Origin: Archegozetes longisetosus
Lineage: Eukaryota; Arthropoda; Arachnida; Sarcoptiformes; Trhypochthoniidae
DNA: 64,000 nucleotides
NCBI GenBank assembly: GCA_018873245.2
Contig: JAEMBT020000007.1
Span: 3,799,129 to 3,863,128 of the forward strand
Direction of reading: 5' to 3'
Shown here piece by piece: positions 1 to 12,420 of this stretch (the first letter of the stretch is position 1; each line of letters opens with the position of its first letter). The translations under genes and the position numbers were made by a program. A model generated the notes under the pieces. It did no database searches, had not been told where the DNA came from, and saw nothing but the letters and a program-made list of their open reading frames with translations.

Positions 1-57
1 TTATAATTCCATCTCGTTGTACATCATATATCATTTTAAAATGTGCATAACCTTTAA

Positions 58-1783
58 TTATTGTTTTTCTTTATTATCATCAGTAGACTCTTCTTTCTTT
101 TCTGGATCTTCGGCCTCTTCAGCCTCTTCGTCATCGTCTTCATCTTCAATTGGATCACGCTTTTCACTCACATCTCTTACAAGTCTTCCGACGTAGTCGT
201 ATCGTTCACTGAATTGCTCCATCCATTCGTTAACACTTGACATCTGATAAGGTGTCAAATCGCTGACATCATCCCACTCATCTTTGACTGCTTCCACGTC
301 AAAATGGGCCAAAGCTCGAGTCGCGTCATGACCTGCCAGTGGTGCGTACGGGCCTCCAGGACCGTAGAAACGGTAACCTAAAAAGTTATCATTATTTACA
401 ATTCTTATAAACGATTAAGTTACTTCAAGTTAATTATCATTAAAATAGATAAGCAACATGAAGGCTAAACCAAAAACTTTGGTTCTTTCAGTAACTTTTA
501 TTTAAGGATTGATTTGTTCTGGACTTTTTTGCTAACAAATTTCAATTCATTTTAATTTTTAAAAGTTTAATAACAAAATATTAAAGTTTGAAAAAATAAT
601 AAATTAATAAAATGTAACCGAAATCGCATGAAAGCAATTTCAAAAAGCATACATCTGTAAAAATGTGCAAATATTAGATTAAATAACTGTGATAGATGTC
701 AAGTCAAGTGAAGGACAGACAACTATCAAACAAATAATAATAATAACTGATTATCTAATCACTAGTACTTTAAGTTAATAATTGGGAACAAGTGTAAAAA
801 TATCAAAGTATTTCTTCAAAAGCCATAAAGCTTGACGTCAAATAAACGCTCTGGAACTTAAATCCAACAAAGTAATTTCGAGAAATTCAAACAAACCTTT
901 AGTGCAATCATAAACTTTGCCTAAAATCGCAATACATATCCTTTTATCTGGTCCTTTTCCATTATAAATCTTAAGCTCATCCAAAGTCATGTCATGTTTA
1001 GGCAAAGGTTCGGGAAGTTTGAAGGATTCACTTTCGGATTGATCTAAACAAAAAGAAAATAAACAAAATTAGTATCATTTCAATACCATTAAAAACGCAC
1101 TGTATTCGGTTTTACATACGCGTCGGTGAGAAAAAAATTGTACATAAAACTGAATTTTTTGCACAAGTAGTTTAAAAAAACAGATTTGATTCTCACATAT
1201 TTGAGTTTTTTGATTTCATTTTTACAATACAATCATTTGACAATTAATAAGCTTGGACTCAATTATATTTAACAGCTTTCATTATGACGAATGATTTGAT
1301 GTAAGCAATATGTTAGGAACGTGTGATCTTTTGTGAACTTTAATGCAAATTTTAGTAGAACTTAGCGTTTTACCTTTCATGTCATGAAAATGAATCATTA
1401 CGCTTTGCGAGTGTGGTTTTGATAAACCGTACATAAAAACAAATTATACGTTAAAATGATTGTACATAAAACCGAATACAGAGTGTAATAGCATAAACAT
1501 ATTAAACATTTGAAAAAAACAAAAATCAGCAATAATTGAAAATCTGAAGCAATAGTCGATTGACCAATAAATGGATGAATAAGAGAACGAATAAATCGAT
1601 GAAAATCTTACTATTATTTGATTTTGTTCTTCCTTTTATTAATTTGTAGACAAGATAAGCGATGACAAGAGTTAGGGCTGTATTGAGTGGCGAACCAAAT
1701 AGGAATCCAACGATAGATTGTGTTGCAGATTCGTCACTTGAATTGCTATTAACATTGATATTGCTGCTCTTTCCATCAGACAT
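58..1783 (-). CDS. PGRMC1: Membrane-associated progesterone receptor component (PGRMC/MAPR family)
   Basis: Three coding exons on the minus strand: 1612-1783, 897-1043 and 58-377. All junctions are GT-AG, phases agree (172+147+320 nt), and the product is 212 aa (human PGRMC1 is 195). Residues 1-23 are a polar Ser/Asn-rich luminal segment; about 24-46 form one hydrophobic membrane anchor (GFLFGSPLNTALTLVIAYLV). A cytochrome-b5-like fold follows from about residue 68. It includes KVYDCTKG and FYGPGGPYAP, which keeps the two tyrosines that family members use around the haem, and ends near RYDYVGRLV. The tail is very acidic (Asp/Glu/Lys). Known family role: haem-binding ER/plasma-membrane adaptor that supports cytochrome P450 and sterol metabolism. 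The gene is head to head with the calumenin gene about 1 kb away. A MITE sits in intron 1. PGRMC1 versus PGRMC2 cannot be decided, as arthropods often have one gene. Confidence 0.95.
1098..1485. mobile_element. MITE-like inverted-repeat element in PGRMC intron 1
   Basis: The left end CACTGTATTCGGTTTTACAT is repeated in inverted form at the right end, whose reverse complement is CACTCTGTATTCGGTTTTAT. Terminal repeats are about 22 bp around a 388-bp body without coding capacity. A subterminal copy of gtacataaaac occurs near 1140. I see no clean target-site duplication. It is probably a non-autonomous DNA transposon relic. Confidence 0.6.
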
Positions 1784-2812
1784 TTTTCACAACATTTATT
1801 GATATTTTCCTTAGTAATTAATTACGAAACCATTCAATTATTTACTACTTTATTAGAGAAAAATTGGTCCAAATTAAAGTCTCTCTAAGACGTTTTAATA
1901 GGATGTTGTCTAACTTAACACTTAGTGTGTTTGATGAGTATTTCCTCGTTCTGTATGTTATGCAAGTTTTAGTTATAAAATTGCAATTATTCGATGTTTT
2001 ATTAACCAATTTAATTTTTAGGGATTCTTTCTATACATAAATCACTGATTGTTTTGGGGTTTTGTTTCAGATTTAAATGTAGAGATGTCGTTACGAGACA
2101 TTTACCCATTCACAGTTAGGAGTTTTTAACTTTTCCGTTAAGTAAAGGATAATCCATTTGGATTAAAGAACCTTCAGCACAATTATTAAAAATTGAGTAA
2201 AAATAATATAAATTTCAGTTAAAGCCCATTCAAATTTTTGATATATAAATACACTGTGAAAAAATGCTCACAAAACTTGATGAACGAGCTTTGTCGTAAA
2301 CTGGATAAAATGTCATATTAAGGAAAAGTACTGTATTCTAATGAATAATTGTGTTGAAACTTAAGGTGTTTTACAAATTTCGTTTATATTGAATGATTGA
2401 TTGAGTTTTTAAGCTAATAATTCTATGTATTACCAAATAATACCTTCAAATTGAAAGCTGTAATAATAATCTGTTATGAATTTAACGCATGCGTCAAGCT
2501 GTTACTACACGTGTACTGAATCTAATGTTATGAACGAAATCAAATGAGTTGGCACTCGATTAATTGTCAGTTCGTTTGACAATTCATCCAACTGTGTTTA
2601 TTATCGATATTAGTACGAATTCAAAGCCTATAATCAAAAAATCTATTTGACGAAAACGTCTCGTAAAACCATTTAATTGGTTATAAAAGTCAAAAGTTTT
2701 CAAAACAAAGTATTTTGAATTCCTTGAATAAAAGATACAGTTTTTGTCCAAAGAGATAAAAAACTTTTACAAAACTTAATTATTTGAAAATAAAGTCATA
2801 TCATATGAAATC
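1784..2812. other. Divergent intergenic region between PGRMC and calumenin genes
   Basis: About 1 kb of AT-rich DNA separates the two start codons. It must hold both 5' UTRs and promoters. I see no ORF, repeat or clear TATA/initiator pair that I would defend. Confidence 0.5.
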
Positions 2813-4371
2813 ATGAAGTCATCTCATTTTATCGAAGAATTCCTATTCATAATGATTATCATGTCATTAGTGTTTGGTTTAGCCATACCTAAAAGCGATG
2901 AGAGTAAGAGCAAGAGTCGCGTTATTGATAATCCGTTGTCTGATGAGGAACACTATGTTGGTGATGGTCATGAACATAATCGTGAGTATGATCACGAGGC
3001 CTTTCTTGGAGAAGAGGAGGCGCAAGAGTTCGATCAGTTGACACCTGAAGAAAGCAAATTACGCTTGAGTAAAATTATTGATAAGATTGATGTCAATAAT
3101 GACGGTTTGATCTCTAATGACGAGTTGAGAGAATGGATACATAAGTCTCAAAAGAAGTATATAATCGATGACGTGGAAAGACAGTGGAAAAGTCATACTT
3201 CTGGTGATGAGAATTTGACACAGTTGTCTTGGGATGAGTACCGTAAACGTACTTATAGTTTCTTAGATGAGTTGGACAGCAATTCAGTTAATGATGACGC
3301 CACCACATATAAAGAAATGCTCAAGTAATTATCAATCAAATTACTCGGCTCTATTGTCGAACTGTATTGCTGTAGATCACGCTCAGCGACATAACTTCTA
3401 CAAGTTTGAGTTTTTGTTGAAAATCAGACCTTATTTGTGATAACGAGTCTTAATTTAATTTAAATGTGAGCGTGATTTACAACAATACAGAGTCAACTCA
3501 AAAATAAAACCAATTTCGATTTCTAACATTCTAATCACTATTGAAAATAAGGTTCACGTTTATTATCAGTTTTGGTTATGTTTTGATTGTTTTCATGAAC
3601 AAAATATTAGAGTTTATTCATTATTTGCTTTGAAATATTGGTGAATGTGATTTGCAGTAATGAAAGACTTGAAAGAGCGGTAAAGCTAATTCTGATTGTT
3701 AATGAATTGAAATATATAGGAGAGATGAGCGGCGTTGGAAACTAGCAGATCGTAATGGGGATAACTCTTTGACTAAAGACGAATTCGCTGATTTTCTTCA
3801 CCCTGAAGAAGCTGAACATATGAGAGATGTTGTTGTCGATGAGACTCTTGAGGATATTGATAAGAATGGAGATGGAAAAGTGTCTGTCGATGAATACATT
3901 AGCGATATGTATGCACCCGATGCCACTGGAGACCAAGTGCCTGATTGGGTCATCAGAGAAAGAGAACAGTTTCATAATTACAGAGATAAAAATAAAGATG
4001 GATTTATGGATAGAGAAGAGATCAGAGAATGGATCATTCCTCCTGATTATGATCATTCAGACGCTGAGTCCAAACATTTGATTCTAGAGGCAGACACTAA
4101 CAAGGTTTGAATTAATTTTTGTTTGAATTGTGCAAACCCTTCAGAAAATTGTTTTGTTCAGTTTTCAATGATTTTAGTGCTAATTTTTCAATTATTTCAT
4201 GACTGGTAGGACAAAGAACTGATTGAATTTTTTGTATGACTTATCTAATATTTGATTGATTGATAGGATGGAAAACTAACCAAAGAAGAAATATTGGACA
4301 GCTATGACTTATTTGTTGGAAGTCAGGCGACTGACTTTGGAGAAGCACTTATGAGACATGAAGAGTTTTAA
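2813..4371 (+). CDS. CALU: Calumenin/reticulocalbin-type ER calcium-binding protein
   Basis: Three exons: 2813-3324, 3720-4104 and 4267-4371. Phases are consistent, giving 333 aa (human calumenin 315). Residues about 1-24 form a signal peptide rich in Ile/Leu/Met. Six EF-hand loops follow: [12 protein letters not shown], a degenerate second hand ([13 protein letters not shown]), [36 protein letters not shown] and [12 protein letters not shown]. The C-terminus [16 protein letters not shown] ends in HEEF, a variant of the HDEF/HDEL retention signal of the CREC family, which places the protein in the ER or secretory lumen. Known role: low-affinity Ca2+ buffer and chaperone partner. The exon 1/2 join restores the family sequence [12 protein letters not shown] across the splice. 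A small MITE lies in intron 1. Calumenin is preferred over reticulocalbin because of its C-terminal sequence. Confidence 0.95.
3361..3493. mobile_element. Short MITE in calumenin intron 1
   Basis: ACTGTATTGCTGTAGATCAC at the left faces an inverted copy at the right (GTGATTTACAACAATACAG), leaving about 70 bp between arms. The right end reads ACTCTGTATT in reverse complement. This is the same terminal asymmetry as the MITE in the neighbouring PGRMC intron, which suggests one family. No coding capacity. Confidence 0.5.
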
Positions 4372-5317
4372 TGATAAGCCAAATCATCGAATCATTGACT
4401 GTACGATAAAGTACTTGAAAATTTTTAGGATAATTAACGCAATAGAAAGTAATCAAATGTATGGTCACATGTGTGCGCTTTAATGACATTGTTTTAAGAG
4501 ATGAATCCTTTTTTGTATTCATATAAATATTGAAATTAGTTTTGCTATTATTTAATATTAACACGAATAATATAGTGATATAATAATTGCTTTCTATTTT
4601 ATAACATTAGTTGAATGCAACCAATGCAACAAATAGTCCCTTTATTAACAATCAGTTACATTTAGAATCTGAATTTTTTTGTTTAGTATTCTTCTTAAAG
4701 TTAGATCTGACTAATGTCGTAAACTATTGAACAATTTTTTATGTTTATTTCTAGTCAAAAACTCGAATACTGACTGAAATACCTGTATTTTTGTTTTATT
4801 CTTATGATTTCTTTGCTGAAGTGCCAAAGTATGCAAATATTTACTAACTGATAAACGCTTCCATGACATTGAAGAAATTTTTCTGGATTTTATCACGTTT
4901 AGCTACCTTTTATTCCAAACTACTCTGGATTTCAAAATAGTTTTCTTGATAAAACCAAAAATTTAATAAAAACTTTTCAGAATGACGTTGATCTAAAAGT
5001 ATTACATTTTATTCATAAGAATTGGAATTAATATTTAAATAATTTAATCAATAATCATAGTCAAAGTATAAATAAATTACATATGAATACTTGATTAATA
5101 AGAATCGGTTCTCACAATATTGAAAGAATTTAATTAAAAATACGTTTATATATGTATTTAGTCAATCATATACCATATCGTAATCATATCATAAACTTTG
5201 GTTAAAATAACTCAATATAAGATCTAATTAATCAAGAATTCAGTTAATCATAAAAATCACAATTGACTCATGCTTTTCAAGCTATTGTAAAATGGTTGGT
5301 CATCAGATAGAGAGGAC
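4372..5317. other. Convergent intergenic region, calumenin / myotrophin
   Basis: The 3' ends of a plus-strand and a minus-strand gene face each other. The DNA is AT-rich and the short ORFs show no protein-like composition. Presumed 3' UTRs; nothing else seen. Confidence 0.5.
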
Positions 5318-6041
5318 TTATTTTAGGAGTGACTTAATTTCAGCCTTTTCTGCAGCGTCAATATAGCTCTGGCCATCAGGTGTGCGACCGCTCTTATCGG
5401 CTCCACTTTGGATCATAAGCCGAACGCATTCAGTGTGTCCTTCCCATATGGCCGCTAGTAATGCGCTTATGCCGTGTTTGTCAATTGCCTAATAATTGAA
5501 TCAAAAAATAAATAAATTCGTTGTCTGTTACAGTTTTTCAGTCAATAAACAAATCAATCAATGACAACTGAAACAGAGTAAAAAGACTTTAAGCAAATTG
5601 TGACAGACTAAACCTCTTCCTATAATAACATTTAAATGATTTTGTTTGAAATATTGAAATAAGAGCTTCGGAAAAATATTAGTCAGGATGTGAGGTGTCA
5701 ACCAGAAAATGTTTTTCGCACCAAATGTCACAAACTCAGTACAATTTTGAGAAAAATATATTACAAAAGACCAAATCAAAGTTTTAATACATTAACATCG
5801 GCTCCTCTTGCTATTAAATATTGGATAATATCCTTGTGTCCATAATCTGCCGCGTAATGAATGGGAGATCTGCCGTCCAGTGACGCGTTCACGTCTACCT
5901 TCTGTTAATTTGAGTCAACTAATCATTAGATAATGACATCAAATAAATACGACATTGAAAACAAACCCCACTGTCAAAAAGCTCTTTAACCGATTCCAGG
6001 TCTCCGTTCTTTAGACTCCAAACTAAATCCGATGAACTCAT
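5318..6041 (-). CDS. MTPN: Myotrophin (V-1), small ankyrin-repeat protein
   Basis: Three exons on the minus strand: 5967-6041 (25 codons), 5791-5901 (37) and 5318-5488 (56 plus stop). All introns are phase 0. The product is 118 aa, exactly the length of vertebrate myotrophin. It starts MSSSDLVWSLKNGDLESVKE, followed by ankyrin repeats with the signatures GRSPIHYAADYGHKDIIQYL and GISALLAAIWEGHTECVRLM, and ends KSLLK. Known role: V-1/myotrophin binds actin capping protein (CP) and sequesters it from barbed ends, and it is reported to act on NF-kB in vertebrates. The protein is cytosolic with no signal or membrane segment. The match in length, repeat number and exon structure leaves little doubt about the family. 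Confidence 0.95.
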
Positions 6042-7879
6042 TCTTTGTTACTATCAATTTTTTGATTTTTTATATTAATAATAAATATTCAAATATATTT
6101 TATTTGAAAAACTTTTATATTATTATTCGTGAGCTCGTTATAGTAAATAAGATGTCATTTAGTTGGAAGACATTTAAGTTTTAATTTGAAATAATTTGAT
6201 TAATTGTTTTATGGTTTTGGCTTTATCTCAACTGTTGATAGAAATGAGTTTTCAAATGAATTCCTCCTATTATTGAGAAAAGATCAACAAATGCATGATT
6301 TTACCCTAAATTGTGTTTATTGAAAATGCCCTCAAAGTATTGAATGACTTAGCGATAAAATATAATCCCTGTTTCACTGATTTGAAATCTACAAAACTAT
6401 TCAGTACATAGTATTTCTAAAATGATTTCAATCGGCGTAAAATTTAAAAATCAAAGATATGCATTTTATAGCTTTTTAACATCCATAAAAATTATTGATT
6501 GCAAAAAGTCTTAAAATTTCATTTTCCATACAGTTGATGTCCTAAAAGTGTTTTTCAAATCATCAGAGGCATACGAATTAGAGAGTTAAATAATATTTTT
6601 TCTCACATTTATTTCATTTTGTTCTTAAAAACAAGTGTTGAAAGTTTTTTAAACTCAACTCAGAGTCTCGGTCCGCAAACTATTTTACTCGACTGTCATC
6701 TTTGATATGATTTAACCTCGTAAAACAGTTACTTTTTACACTCATTTACTCATAATTTCAGTGAATATTCCTCTCGATTGATAACATGAGTTCACCCAAT
6801 TCAAGAAGATTGAAACTTTTGATTCCATTTGAGAGTTATTATGCTGGAATTTATTCAATAAGAATTTCGTACACTGTATTATTGATAATATAAATCCGAT
6901 ATTTTATCAACTTTTCTCATACATTTTAACTTTAAAGCTGAATGCTTGTTTATAACAAGCTACAAGTGTTCGTCTATCTCATATTTCTACTAATAACTAT
7001 TCCTGGTGTTAAATATTTCAAAAATCTTCAAATAGAGTGTGCGACTGATCATTGAATGCATGAATAACTGATAATCTGAAGTCAATCAATCTGATAAATC
7101 TTCCACTCAATCTATCTGTTATCAAAATTTTTCTGGGTTTAATCTCTGTGGATTACGAGAGGATTTTGTTTATGGAATAAATTTCAAATAATTTGATGAA
7201 CAATCAAGATGAGATATAGTAATCTATCGTTAAATCAATTGATTGACTATTCTCTTGCCACTAAAAGCGTTCATAACTTCCGTTAAAGCTTCGGAGCATC
7301 ATTCAATTCGAGTGTGTAATAAAACATATTTTGAAGATTTAAAGCTGGATGTCCATAACAGATCAACATTAGAACTATTAGAATTTTCATTATCCTTAAC
7401 TTTATATAACTATAGCAACATTTAAGTTGATCATATACGTCATTCTCAGATATACCCCCTCCCCAATTCGGTACATTGCTTACTTCGAGGCAATAGTATC
7501 CGAGGTGCAGAAAATTATTATACTTTTTATGTTGTACTTATTTAATTTTACTAATTCTCGTACGATAAGAAACACAACCTAACCTAACCAACCTATAGGT
7601 TTTTATTTTTCATCTTTAATTGCGAACTTGTATCTACATCCACTTTTGATATATCAGTCTTATACCTTAGAGAGGGATAGCCTGTAACTTCGCTCCCTTT
7701 GATTTGCGACAGATATGTCGAATATATTTTTGTTCAACTCATCAGGTACTATCTATGTACAAAATTTAGTGTTGATATGCCGCATAAACTATTCAAAAGA
7801 ATAACCTTATAGAGATTTGATTGTATCAACAATTCATTAACTCACTGTAATTGACTCAAAGTAAGCGCAATATATCGAA
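6042..7879. other. Intergenic AT-rich DNA
   Basis: No convincing gene. A 60-codon plus-strand ORF at 7243-7425 lacks recognisable domains and is probably chance. Short CCTAA-type repeats (aacctaacctaacc) lie near 7577-7590 and resemble the arthropod telomere unit TTAGG, but only in two to three copies. Confidence 0.5.
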
Positions 7880-8044
7880 CCCATAATAGAACATGTAAAC
7901 CCCAGCGATATGAAGAATAGTCATCCCGATGACATTACACCGAACTATTTCTATCGCATATATTTTAGCATTTAGGCTATTATAATTTGTGTTGATTCCG
8001 TTATCATCAACGATATGGTCTCAAATTTAATAATTTGGAGTCAT
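7880..8044 (-). pseudogene. Fatty acyl desaturase N-terminal fragment, copy A
   Basis: Reading down the minus strand from the ATG at 8044 gives a peptide with KIYAIEIVRCNVIGMTILH followed by IAGVYMFYYG. This resembles the first membrane segment of delta-9 acyl-CoA desaturases (typical pattern W-R-N-V then L-H-L-A-A-L-Y-G). Two in-frame stops occur within the first ten codons, and none of the three histidine boxes follows. It matches the fragment in copy B at 15734-16039. Broken and probably non-functional. The desaturase assignment rests on one short segment. Confidence 0.5.
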
Positions 8045-8828
8045 AATTTAGTAAAACTTAATGATTTTATTGAAACTTTACTAAAATCAACTAACAAAAT
8101 GAAATATTTATTTTAAGATAGCTTACTACAAATTCAAGAATTTAAACAATACTCAATAATTTTGAGTTCTTGCTAGAGACAAAAATTTCAGTGGAGTCAA
8201 GTGTTTGGATATTCATTCATATGTTTCATTATAAGTGGATATTCAGTATAGTTATAAAAGTAAAATAATTAACATCCATTTGAAGTTATCGTTTCAAGAA
8301 ATTCCAACTAGAATACATTCAAATAAAGAGCTTCTTCATATTATCTATGTCAAATGGTATTCATCTCATCTATTATAATAACTCATTAGAATGTCAGATA
8401 ATAATTTGTAATACAAAGAGGAAAGTGCAATTGTTATGTGAGAAAAATATCCTTCTGTTTACAATGCATCTATTTAAAATCACTTATAATATAGCTTAGC
8501 AGCAAAAAAATCGTTAATGATGCTATATATATATTAACTATCAGCCGCTTAGAAGAGAAACAAAAGTAACAACGTGAGGAAATAATCGAAAGAAATTAAG
8601 ATAATTTAATAAAATATTACCTCGATTTTCCTTCAAAAAATAAGGTCCAAATATAAAATAAAAATATTATCAACTATCCGACGAATAATTCTTTTATTTG
8701 TAGCATTTACGGAAAGAAATTCAAATACTCTGGAGTATAGCTGAAAATTACTTAAAATGTTGCTCAAAAGCAATTAATTATAAAAGCCTCAGAATTATCG
8801 TATGATAATGGATTCAAACAGAATTGGA

Positions 8829-10599
8829 TCAATTAACTTTTGTTTGATTACGTTTTTTATATGCCTTTCGATAGAAATCGTAAAACATATAGAAAAAGAA
8901 AATCGGTTGTGGCAATGCAACATTAAACCAGAATAAAGGGTAGCCCTCTTGCATGAAAATCAATACAACAAAATATATACCAAGAATTATGAATTGTAAT
9001 AGTTGTAATTGTGTTATATATTTCTTCCACCACAAATACTTTTGTATTTTAGGCCCGAATGCAGATAAAGCGTAATACGAATACATGACTACGTGAATCT
9101 ATAAATTCAAAGAGATAAAAATTTAATGAAAAGTTACCAAATAAAAGCATTGGGTAAGCTGTATGAACCATCGAATTCTTACGAAAGCGTTCATTGTTAT
9201 GAAAAGAAGAGCACCAGGCACAAAAGGGTTTATTTTAAGCAGTAACCACCCGAAGATCGGAACAGAAATGTGATGATACAAGTGGAGAATCGAAATATGA
9301 CCATTCTTTTTACGTAGCGCAAAGAAGAATGTATCGATCAAGTCAGCGAATTTTGATAGAAAATACAAATAACCTGTGAAATCAACAATATTAGTTTTAA
9401 ATTCATTTAAATTCATGAGTACTATCTTTTTCTCTTATAGAGTAGTTTTGATAGTTGAAAATGTTTACAAAACTTAAAAAGTTGTATTGTAGTTGAGTTT
9501 AGTAAAGCTGTTCTTTTATACTGATTTGAAATCTTTTTCATAATAAATTTTAGTTAATTTTTGAAGTGTTTGGTAACTATCGTTAAGTAAAGATAATTAC
9601 TCCATTTTAAATGCATTTCATTTATTTTCAATTTTCCCAAATGAATGTTCAAAACTAGAAAAAGAGTATGACTTAAATTCTCGAAGTAATCTAATATGAA
9701 ATAATAACGAATTTTAAGTATAATTGTCATGAATTTATGGGTTTAAAATTTTTCAATAGACGAAGAATTACCTTTCATTGTATTTTGTTATGTAAATTTA
9801 TTCATTTATAATTGCCTTATATATAAATAAGAATCTTTTCATTGAAACCTCTGATTATTATGATTCGAAGTAATCAAATAATTAATGGTATGTCTTAAAG
9901 CGGGGTTTTATTCATGCAAAAGTACAGATAAGTGATACTTTTTTAGAATTCTGATTAGGTAAAAGCTTCTTTACAATTTTAGCCATAAATTTTCGAATGG
10001 ATATATGAACTAATTTCGATCGTTGTAAAACCTTATTTAACTTTTTTCGAAAAATAAATTATGTTTACGACTGGATTTATGAAGAAATTGAAGTGTGTTT
10101 TCAAACTATTTCTCAAAAGTAGGGGTTCAACAACTTTATTAGATATTATGTACCATTTTTATAATTTCGAGCTCAGTTATTTTTATATCGACTATAATGA
10201 TCGCCATAAATGAAGACTATGAAGATATTTGTACAAAATGAAAATATTATGGATCTTACCTATATTTATATATGTCGATATTTCAGGTGTTAATGTTTTG
10301 TCAGTCGGATATTTAAAGTCCAAAAGTACTTTTCCATAGTTAAATCTCTTAACAGCTTCATAGAAGAAGTAAGTATTCGAAACAACCATAAAAGTATTAT
10401 ATAATAACATCGGTAGTCGAAGTTTGTACGGTCTTCTAGTTTCCATAAATCGTGGTATGAATTTAGTGACCAATAAGTAATAAGTAGTCATTATGAATAT
10501 AATTGGTAGTGGAGTGTGATCAATCAGTGGTAAATGTTTAGTTAGTGGATCCTGATAATCATACCAGTATTGGTAAGAACAATACAACAAATTTGACAT
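8829..10599 (-). CDS. Very-long-chain fatty acid elongase (ELOVL), copy A
   Basis: Three exons on the minus strand: 10260-10599, 9183-9373 and 8829-9098. Junctions are in phase (340+191+270 nt) and give 266 aa. The first ATG inside the open frame (10599) is chosen; an upstream GTG is not needed. Family marks: SKFADLIDTFFFALRKKNG, the catalytic histidine box HLYHH (about residue 141), NAFIHVVMYSYYALSAFGP, and TQLQLLQF. About seven hydrophobic segments are visible. The C-terminus is basic (YKKRNQTKVN), compatible with ER retention. Known reaction: condensation of acyl-CoA with malonyl-CoA to 3-ketoacyl-CoA in the ER. It is an ELOVL1/4/7-type sequence, but I would not name the subfamily. A near twin lies at 17338-20666 and differs mostly in exon 2. 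Confidence 0.93.
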
Positions 10600-11140
10600 T
10601 GTTTCGGTTGTTAGTATCACTATTACTAAGTTTTGTTTAACATCAAACTGAAAGATCAGTTGGAATCAGTTCTTCAGTATGAAGACCTTGGAAACTATTG
10701 TTGCATAGCTAATTTATAAGAAATTCTTAGATTACCCCAAAACGTGTGAGAAGATAGCTGCAAAGTTATAATTATTTTGAAATTCTCATTATTTCCTCCA
10801 TTTATAACAAAGAAAAAGTACTTTTAATCGCTTAGAAAATTTAAAGGAAAGATTGTAAAATATGACTTAGAACTAAAATGAAATCGAATTTTGTAAATTA
10901 ATGCCAACTAACAGAATCAAATGTGTAGTTGAATTTACTGAAAGGGTCATATATGTTTACTCAAGTATTCCTTGCAAAGTTTCATTTTCGAAATTTTCAT
11001 TTAAGTATATAATTACATCTTCAAAGATTGGCAAAAAGTCATGTGAAACTTGATTTCGAAGATCTATATAAGCGACCTATATTATAAAGCTTTAATTTAT
11101 ACTAAAAATAACTTCTAATTTTCAGATTTAGGAGCTTTCT

Positions 11141-11879
11141 TATCCCGACCAAATTATTGTATCGCGTCAAAATAACGCCGCAAAAATAATGCCAACAAAA
11201 ATAGCCTAATAAAATAGTATTTGAATAAAATTTATACTTGAGTATGAACTCCTAATTTATTGAAAGAAATATAAATATCACATGCATTCATTTTTAGCAT
11301 AAATATTTAAAAATGAGTATTGATAATACAGTTTAAATTTGTAGATTAAAGTTATGTGAAATTTCTCGCAAGTAAACTAATGGAGGGCGTTCTCTATCAT
11401 TGTTAACAATTGTTTTGATTCTTTATAAGTATGTTTTCCAACAGGAGGCTGTTGCCCCGATATATGAAGGTAACGTTTCTAAAGGGCTAATATCCAAAAT
11501 ATGCGAAACGATGAAAAACACAAAAAACGTTTTAAAAGTTTATTTCTCGTTCAATCCGTTTGAAGTCTCGTTTTTATTTAAGAGATAGGAAAACGTGGTC
11601 AAAAAATGTATTCTTCCATTATAAAAAATGGTCCTCAAAAGCATACTTCCGGCCATTTTTTCAAAAATTAGTCACCTAAATGCATTATATCCTTTCCCCT
11701 TTCAAACCATATCAGTCACGTGACTCAACTCCTTTGGGCCATGTTCATCAGAAACTTACTAATATCCTTTCAAACTTTTATTTCAAATTCATCGCATCTA
11801 AGTATATAAGAATGAATGTGTAACTCAGTTTTTAAAATTTTGGCGTTTAAGCCATTTTGGAAACAAAGCCTTCATATAT
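11141..11879. other. Intergenic DNA upstream of elongase A
   Basis: AT-rich with no protein-like ORF. The 62-codon plus ORF at 11400-11588 is unsupported. The right part may belong to the degraded MULE-like element that follows. Confidence 0.4.
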
Positions 11880-12085
11880 TGTTCTACTTTAAATTCGTCG
11901 AGGCTTTGCTCCTTTTAAGACCATCAATGAATTTCCAAGTTGTTGGATGATAAGCACCTAACAACTGGCTAAATCCTCGATGCCAACCTTCGACAGAATT
12001 ACTTGTGTACTCAGCAAAGTAGGATCGCACTTGCTTCAGATGTTCTTGTCTGCACCTGAAAGCGACATCTTCCTCTGTTTCTGGA
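11880..12085 (-). pseudogene. MULE-type transposase C-terminal remnant
   Basis: Minus-strand translation gives YTSNSVEGWHRGFSQLLG followed by AYHPTTWKFIDGLKRSK. This is the conserved C-terminal block of Mutator-like (MULE) transposases, where a VEGWH-like motif precedes HP..W.FI..L. Frames break on both sides: there is a stop after the block, and a further plausible piece with EQYMKALFPKWLKRQ lies one frame off. No terminal repeats found. Fragment of a dead element. Confidence 0.6.
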
Positions 12086-12094
12086 GATTAGTGT

Positions 12095-12420
12095 CGCATC
12101 CTGCGCATTTATATTTTATACCAGTAGCCATACTCTCCTGGAGCCCGGTAGCAACTACGGATGGGCTCGAAGCCCAACAGGGAGACTGCAGCTAACTTGT
12201 CGCTGAAGATCCTCTGCCTAAGTCTCCACCGCGGGCTTTATTTGTTTTGGGGGTACCACCCAAGACCCCCTGCCGCTAGCGGATGCCATGCCGGCATAAC
12301 GCGACCCAGAGCACCTACCAGGCCTCTCACAAGGCCTGTTGCCCGCCGGCACCGCGGTGAGGTGGCTCCAGTTGCACCACTAGCCTGTTCCCGTCCTATC
12401 GAAGCCTACTTGTTTTTTGT
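12095..12420. other. GC-rich island, probable fragment of an unrecognised repeat
   Basis: About 325 bases whose G+C content is clearly higher than the flanks (for example cccgccggcaccgcggtgag near 12339). Two overlapping plus ORFs, 11980-12195 and 12161-12433, cover it. One peptide has TRPLTRPVARRHRGEV, which looks like translated repeat rather than a known domain. It could be the 5' region of a non-LTR retrotransposon or part of the adjoining transposon. I do not recognise it. Confidence 0.4.

Larger units (their letters stand above)
7880..11140. repeat. Direct duplication, copy A (elongase plus desaturase fragment)
   Basis: This segment aligns along its length, in the same orientation, with 15885-21210. 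Shared order: desaturase N-terminal fragment, elongase 3' flank, exon 3, intron 2, exon 2, intron 1, exon 1 and upstream flank. Copy A is 3.3 kb and lacks the transposon insertions that enlarge copy B to 5.3 kb. Outer limits are judged by eye, where similarity fades. Confidence 0.85.

Noticed and set aside
3742-4056. 104-codon minus-strand ORF
   Set aside because: Antisense to calumenin exon 2, which matches its family well; its Ile/Phe-rich composition reflects the opposite strand.
10192-10620. GTG at 10620 as the elongase start
   Set aside because: An ATG seven codons downstream (10599) is conserved in both copies and gives the normal family N-terminus.
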